A DNA stretch of 9,720 bases, from NCBI GenBank assembly GCA_019247865.1, contig JAFBAJ010000493.1:1-9720 (forward strand), read 5' to 3'. The DNA is from Acidobacteriota bacterium. Its GTDB lineage: Bacteria; Acidobacteriota; Blastocatellia; Pyrinomonadales; Pyrinomonadaceae. This document shows, piece after piece, positions 6,145 through 9,720 of this stretch. The translations under genes were made by a program, and so were the position numbers. The notes beneath the pieces were generated by a model, which did no database searches, was not told the DNA's origin, and worked only from the letters and a program-made list of their open reading frames with translations. Numbering within the stretch: position 1 is the first letter of the stretch; every line of letters begins with the position of its first letter.

Positions 6145-7101
6145 TTACGGCGTCGTGTTGGCGCTCGATGAAACGGCTGACGAGCCTTCGAGCGCGGTGG
6201 CCGGCCGCACGATGCCGTCGCGCATCAGCCAGTCATCATCCGTCCCCAGAATCTTGTCCTCGCCCGGCAGACGCAGCTCGTAATTGGTAAACGGCACGCC
6301 TTCCGTCTGCGTGTCGTCCGAATCGGAGTTGAGCGCGGCGGGCTGGAGGGCTGCGCCGCGCAGGCGACGCGATTTCGACGGAGGCGGCTGCGTCGCGGCC
6401 AGCTCAGTCCAGGGCTTGTAGCTGGTCTGCTCGGCGTTGCGGATCAGCTCGGCGATGGAGCCGTCTTCATCCGGCAGGTTGCGCAGGTCGCTGATGTCGG
6501 CGGGGAAAGTTCCGAAGCGCGCGCGATATTCCAGGAAGGCTCGATTGTGCGTGTAGAGCCGCGCGCGATAGGCTGCCTCGACGCCGCGCTCATGCTGGCG
6601 CAGCCGCTCCGGCACGGTGATGCCGATGAAGGTCGCCATCAGCACGGCGAAAGAGATCGAAGCGATGAGGCCGCCGTGCGCCACGCGCGAGCCCATGAAG
6701 CGCACTGGCTCCTTGCGGATGCTCTCGCAGATGCGCCAGCCGAGCCAGATCGAGACGACGGCGAAGGGCAAGGCTAACCACTTGAGCCGCCACGCGGCGG
6801 TCTCGGCCGAAGCCATCAGCGACCAGAAGTCGAAGATCAGGGTGGCTCGCTGGAAGAGCGCGGTCAGGGTCGTGACGAGAAAGGCGAGCAGCGCCGCAGC
6901 TCCTGTGACGCCGACCAGCAGCGCGCGGCCGTAAGAGGGAAGCTCATATTCGGGACGGGCCAGCGGCTCGCCGACGGCTTGTGCGCCGCAGCTCGCGCAG
7001 CCGGTACGCAGGTCGCCTGTGAACTTGAAGCCGCAACAGGGGCAGATGGTCAATTTTTTATACCTCGAACTTCGGATGGGAGAACTAACTTCAATTTGCA
7101 T
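6145..7101 (-). CDS. Zinc-ribbon membrane protein with a pseudopilin-like C-terminal region
   Basis: This is an unnamed protein of 318 residues from the ATG at 7101. Near the N-terminus is a zinc ribbon, CxxC at 20-23 (CPCC) and CxxC at 35-38 (CASC). Three hydrophobic membrane segments follow, at about 59-83, 106-124 and 143-163. The remaining 155 residues include YRARFGTFPADISDL (192-206), SYKPWTEL, and near the end LPGEDKILGTDDDWLMRDGIV. The last resembles the GPDGxxGTDDDI segment of type II secretion GspG-type pseudopilins, but there is no N-terminal prepilin cleavage site. Alternative starts are a TTG at 7053 (residue 17), which has GAGG nine bases upstream and would begin just before the zinc ribbon, and an ATG at 7176 that would overlap the upstream gene. 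It lies between the phosphatidyltransferase and DUF3592-like genes on the same strand. Function is unknown. Confidence 0.8.
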   Translation of the reverse strand: MQIEVSSPIRSSRYKKLTICPCCGFKFTGDLRTGCASCGAQAVGEPLARPEYELPSYGRALLVGVTGAAALLAFLVTTLTALFQRATLIFDFWSLMASAETAAWRLKWLALPFAVVSIWLGWRICESIRKEPVRFMGSRVAHGGLIASISFAVLMATFIGITVPERLRQHERGVEAAYRARLYTHNRAFLEYRARFGTFPADISDLRNLPDEDGSIAELIRNAEQTSYKPWTELAATQPPPSKSRRLRGAALQPAALNSDSDDTQTEGVPFTNYELRLPGEDKILGTDDDWLMRDGIVRPATALEGSSAVSSSANTTP

Positions 7102-7132
7102 AAAACGGTCTCGAACAAGATGAAAGCCAGCT

Positions 7133-7846
7133 TCAGCGCACCAGCTCCGGCTCCGTGCGCCGTTCAGGCCCGGCATTTGATGCCGTACGGGAAGTTTCGG
7201 ATGTCGCCTGCGCGTGAAGGGCCGCGTCGGCTTTATTGACTTCGCGCCACGTGTGATACATGCGATGCGCGAAAGTCCAGTACGAGCCCACCGCGAGAAT
7301 CCAGAGCACGGCGGGCATCCGGTTCAAAAAGGGGTTCTGTGAGCCCGGATGCGTCACCAGCGCGCCGATGATCAGGAGCACGACCCGCTCCGGGCGGCGC
7401 AGGAATCCGACATCGCATTTCGGGATCAGGCTCTCGGCGCGCGCGCTCGTGTAGCTGACCATGACGGAGCCCATCAGGGCCGCGCCCGCCAGAAAGACAT
7501 TGAGCGTCGAATGAAACTCGGTGTCGCGCGCGTAAAAGATCATCAGGCCGACGAAGACCACCATGTCCGAGAGGCGGTCGAGCGACGAATCGAGAAAGCC
7601 TCCGAAGCGCGTCACGCGACCGGACAGGCGCGCCACCTGTCCGTCCAGCATGTCAAAGAGGTTGGCGACGATGAGAATCACGCCCGCCCAGAAGAAATAG
7701 CCGAAGCCGAAGAGGAGCCCGCACCCGACGTTGATCGCGACTCCGATCACCGTCAGGAGGTTCGGATTGATGCGACCGTAGGCCAGACCACGCACCATCG
7801 CGTTGATGATACGTCCCGCGCCCCGCCCGATACTTGCCCCGAACAC
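7133..7846 (-). CDS. CDP-alcohol phosphatidyltransferase (PgsA / phosphatidylinositol-phosphate synthase type)
   Basis: This integral membrane enzyme transfers a phosphatidyl group from CDP-diacylglycerol to an alcohol, making a phospholipid head group. The full family signature D-x2-DG-x2-AR-x8-G-x3-D-x3-D is present, with Asp65, Asp68, Gly69, Ala72, Arg73, Gly82, Asp86 and Asp90. Several hydrophobic segments surround it (about 30-60, 94-105, 118-135, 150-165, 180-195). The segment GFLRRPERVVLL after the second half of the core recalls the GFxERPERL element of actinobacterial PgsA1, which makes phosphatidylinositol phosphate. An inositol-phosphate acceptor is therefore possible, though glycerol 3-phosphate cannot be excluded. 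The start is GTG at 7846, with AGGAG twelve bases upstream, a rather long spacing. The polar tail after 210 is probably disordered. A strong promoter lies about 60 bp upstream. Confidence 0.92.
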   Translation of the reverse strand: MFGASIGRGAGRIINAMVRGLAYGRINPNLLTVIGVAINVGCGLLFGFGYFFWAGVILIVANLFDMLDGQVARLSGRVTRFGGFLDSSLDRLSDMVVFVGLMIFYARDTEFHSTLNVFLAGAALMGSVMVSYTSARAESLIPKCDVGFLRRPERVVLLIIGALVTHPGSQNPFLNRMPAVLWILAVGSYWTFAHRMYHTWREVNKADAALHAQATSETSRTASNAGPERRTEPELVR

Positions 7847-7907
7847 CTTCTGGTCTTTCTCCTAAAACTTAACGTCGTCCCGACTCCGCTGGCATGGCCG
7901 ACAGCGC

Positions 7908-7936
7908 ATGATAGAAACGGTCTCCATCCTTGTCAA
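7908..7936 (-). promoter_or_regulatory. Sigma-70-type promoter for the phosphatidyltransferase gene
   Basis: On the minus strand the box TTGACA (7936-7931) is followed by exactly 17 bases and then TATCAT (7913-7908). This is a perfect -35 and a five-of-six -10 at ideal spacing. Transcription would begin near 7901, giving a leader of about 55 nt before the GTG at 7846. The promoter lies in the 140-bp gap after greA, where I see no convincing terminator. It probably drives the phosphatidyltransferase, zinc-ribbon and DUF3592-like genes. Confidence 0.8.
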
Positions 7937-7986
7937 GAATAATAGGGCAGTGAGAGGCCATAAGTGAAGCGTGTTTTGACTTTCCT

Positions 7987-8466
7987 TTAAGATTCCTTTT
8001 GCTCGTCGTGGAGCGTGGTCAGGCGGCGGATCTCGAAGGTGCGCGCTCCGGCGGGGGTGCGGACGATGACCTCGTCGCCCTCCTCTTTGCCCATCAGGCT
8101 CCGGCCGACGGGCGAGGTGGTCGAGATGAGCCCGGCCTGCGGGTCGCTCTCTTCGGCCGTCACGAGGCGATAGGTCACCTCCTCGTCCTTCTCCCCGTCA
8201 AAGAGCAGGAGCGTCGAGCCGTAGGCGGCGCGGTCGCGCGGGATTTGCGAGACGTCAATCGAGGCGATCTCGCTGATGCGCTGGCGCAGCTGAGAGATTC
8301 GCGCCTTGACCATCTCCTGACGGTCGAGCGCGGCGCGGTACTCCGCGTTCTCGCGCAGGTCGCCGAACTCCAGCGCCCGCTTGATCTCTTTCGGCAGGTG
8401 TATGCGCAGCTCCGTCTCCAGCTCGTCCAGCTCGTTTTGCAGTTTTTGCTTGATCTCTTGAGTCAA
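7987..8466 (-). CDS. greA: Transcription elongation factor GreA
   Basis: GreA enters the secondary channel of backtracked RNA polymerase and stimulates cleavage of the 3' end of the RNA. With the start chosen here the protein has 159 residues, the normal GreA length. The N-terminal coiled-coil hairpin (1-70) carries the tip motif GDLRENAEY, with acidic Asp36 and Glu39 matching the catalytic-tip residues of E. coli GreA. The C-terminal FKBP-like domain contains ISTTSPVGRSLMGKEEGDEV. The frame extends upstream to an ATG at 8547, but those 27 residues do not look like GreA. The conserved TQEIKQKL begins at a TTG (8466), so that is taken as the start. AAAGGGAG lies about 12 bases upstream of it and GGAAA closer, neither an ideal Shine-Dalgarno. 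It is transcribed divergently from the HD-GYP regulator, and no clear promoter for it was recognised. Confidence 0.93.
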   Translation of the reverse strand: MTQEIKQKLQNELDELETELRIHLPKEIKRALEFGDLRENAEYRAALDRQEMVKARISQLRQRISEIASIDVSQIPRDRAAYGSTLLLFDGEKDEEVTYRLVTAEESDPQAGLISTTSPVGRSLMGKEEGDEVIVRTPAGARTFEIRRLTTLHDEQKES

Positions 8467-8811
8467 AATGTTTCCGCGCTCCCTTTCTATTATGCCGGAG
8501 CGCCCTCCGAAAGTTCGTAATAATTCTGTGACCAGATTGCAGGGCAATTACAATCTTCAATTCGTCCGGCTTTGGGCTATACTCTCGCCCGGCTTCTTTG
8601 TACGAAAAAACATTTATGCTGTGTCTGACCCGACCGGATACAGGCTCTCTCCCTTAATTTAAGCCTGAGCAAAGATGCCGCGCGAACAAGCTTTGAAACG
8701 CGCATTTGGCAATATCCAGACCTTACACTAACACCCTGTTTACCGTCTTGCAAAAGAGGGGGCGCGCCGCTCTCTCTCAGGACTGCTGACACGGCGCACT
8801 GGATGGTAACA
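8467..8811. other. 345-bp divergent intergenic region between greA and the HD-GYP regulator gene
   Basis: No convincing gene is seen here; the short frames that cross it have no recognisable content. It is more AT-rich in places than its surroundings. Its clearest elements are a candidate rightward promoter at 8556-8583, a small inverted repeat CGGAG/CTCCG around 8496-8510 near the greA start, and a GGCGCGCC palindrome near 8760. I looked for a cyclic-di-GMP riboswitch because of the downstream HD-GYP gene and did not recognise one. Unlike the gaps before mutL and accC, it has no heptamer hairpin. Confidence 0.7.
8556..8583 (+). promoter_or_regulatory. Candidate promoter upstream of the HD-GYP response regulator
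   Basis: TATACT (8578-8583) matches the -10 consensus at five of six positions. It lies 16 bases after TTCAAT (8556-8561), which matches the -35 at only three of six. If used, it would give a leader of about 220 nt before the ATG at 8812. A weaker alternative is TTGGCA followed by 17 bases and TAACAC near 8705-8735. Confidence 0.35.
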
Positions 8812-9720
8812 ATGCCCGACAAATTTTCAGACACTCGAACTCGCGTCCTGTTCGTGGACGACGACGAAGCGCTGCTCAAGCTTGAGCAGATCAGACTGGA
8901 ACGCGCGGGGTACGATTTCACCGGCGCTGAGAATGGGAGCGAAGGACTGAGCTTTGCCCGCGCCCTCTACCCCGATCTGATCATCCTGGATTATATGATG
9001 CCGGGGCTGAGCGGCAAAGAGGTTTTCCATGAGATCATCGGTTCCTGCGATGAGCGGCTGCGCCACACGCCGGTCATCATGCTCACGGCCCGGACGGACA
9101 ATCACGCCGAGCAGCGCGCGCTGATCGAGCTCGGCCTGTCCGCCTATCTCTGCAAGCCCTTCGGTCATCACGAGCTTTTGAACGTCATCGAGAACGTGCT
9201 CGTCATGAGCCGCGTCAAGGAGCGCAACCGCGCGCTGGAGAGGGAAGTGCGCCAGTCCTGGGTCGGGACGATCAAGGCGCTGATCTCGCTGCTCGCGGTC
9301 AAGGACGATTACACGGGCGAGCATTCGAGCATGGTCGCGGAGCTGGCCGAGATGCTGGCGCGCAATCTCAACCTGTCGGAGGTCGAGATCACGAACATCA
9401 AGCTCGGCGCGCTCCTGCATGATGTCGGCAAGATCGGCGTGCCCGAAAGCGTCCTGCGCAAGGCCGGGAAGCTGACCGCAGACGAGACGAATGTGATGCG
9501 CCTACACGTCAATCACGGCGAGCAGGCGCTCAAGGGCGTGCCGCACATGGAGGACGTGCATTCCATCATCAAGCATCATCACGAATGGTGGAACGGCGGC
9601 GGCTATCCGTCTGGCCTCAAGGGCGAGGAGATTCCGTTCGGCGCACGCATCGTCGCCGTCGTCGACGCCTATGACGCGATGACTTCGGATCGCCCGTATC
9701 GCGCGCACCTGCCGCAGAGC
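8812..9720 (+). CDS. Response regulator with HD-GYP domain, predicted cyclic-di-GMP phosphodiesterase (3' end outside window)
   Basis: This is a two-component output protein predicted to hydrolyse cyclic-di-GMP. 303 residues are visible and the frame is still open at the right edge. The receiver domain (about 10-130) has acidic residues Asp16-Asp18, phospho-acceptor Asp60 (LILDYMMPG), Thr92 (MLTAR) and Lys115 (CKPFG). A helical linker (about 130-160) leads into the HD-GYP domain. There the metal and catalytic motifs are present: His171 (GEHS), HDVGKIGVPE (203-212) and HHHEWWNGGGYP (255-266). The family's usual DGxGYP is NGGGYP here, a tolerated variant. The start ATG at 8812 has GGATGG about six bases upstream. 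The sensor kinase and any further domain are not in the window. A missing stop at the edge means truncation by the window, not a broken gene. Confidence 0.94.
   Translation, partial: MPDKFSDTRTRVLFVDDDEALLKLEQIRLERAGYDFTGAENGSEGLSFARALYPDLIILDYMMPGLSGKEVFHEIIGSCDERLRHTPVIMLTARTDNHAEQRALIELGLSAYLCKPFGHHELLNVIENVLVMSRVKERNRALEREVRQSWVGTIKALISLLAVKDDYTGEHSSMVAELAEMLARNLNLSEVEITNIKLGALLHDVGKIGVPESVLRKAGKLTADETNVMRLHVNHGEQALKGVPHMEDVHSIIKHHHEWWNGGGYPSGLKGEEIPFGARIVAVVDAYDAMTSDRPYRAHLPQS

Noticed and set aside
5507..6283. A 258-codon plus-strand frame spanning accC, hairpin D and the DUF3592-like gene
   Set aside because: It crosses the repeat and three minus-strand genes and has no family resemblance.
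7102..7176. A 25-residue N-terminal extension of the zinc-ribbon protein from an ATG at 7176
   Set aside because: It would overlap the end of the phosphatidyltransferase gene by 44 bases and has no ribosome binding site.
7349..7942. A 197-codon plus-strand frame opposite the phosphatidyltransferase gene and its promoter
   Set aside because: The translation is a low-complexity string of charged residues, and the minus strand encodes a complete recognised enzyme.
8467..8547. A 27-residue N-terminal extension of GreA from an ATG at 8547
   Set aside because: It would make the protein longer than the family, and the extra residues do not resemble GreA. The conserved N-terminus starts at the TTG at 8466.
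8584..8811. A cyclic-di-GMP riboswitch upstream of the HD-GYP regulator
   Set aside because: The conserved GEMM-type core and its paired helices could not be recognised in this stretch.

Overview
The window is GC-rich chromosomal DNA with compact housekeeping-type genes. The best guess for its source is an acidobacterium or a similar soil or sediment lineage. The bacillithiol enzyme BshC, a split biotin-dependent acyl-CoA carboxylase, an HD-GYP response regulator and intergenic micro-repeat hairpins all fit that guess, but none proves it. I see no transposase, integrase, phage gene, tRNA, rRNA or CRISPR array.

Layout, left to right. Bases 1-2848 read rightwards: the 3' part of bshC, then mutL. 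They are separated by a hairpin made of 7-bp repeats that runs almost to the mutL start codon. At 2847-2915 a long perfect inverted repeat with A and T tracts on its two sides forms a bidirectional terminator, where mutL meets the leftward genes.

Bases 2916-8466 read leftwards. In transcription order (right to left) they are greA, a CDP-alcohol phosphatidyltransferase behind a near-consensus sigma-70 promoter, a zinc-ribbon membrane protein with a pseudopilin-like tail, a small DUF3592-like protein, the biotin carboxylase accC, a biotin carrier protein (accB-like), and a HAD phosphatase whose start codon overlaps the accB stop. Two more micro-repeat hairpins sit just before accC and between accC and accB. 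From 8812 a response regulator with an HD-GYP domain reads rightwards, divergent from greA, and runs off the right edge.

Functional themes are thiol biosynthesis, mismatch repair, acyl-CoA carboxylation, phospholipid head-group synthesis, transcript-cleavage control of RNA polymerase and cyclic-di-GMP turnover. These are ordinary genes. The less ordinary content lies between them. Three hairpins have unrelated sequences but share a 7-bp period and inverted arms, and they occupy the leader of mutL, the leader of accC and the gap between accC and accB, where Shine-Dalgarno sequences are absent. A short AAAACGG motif recurs in four of the leftward gene leaders. MutL also lacks residues expected for a metal-binding endonuclease site.
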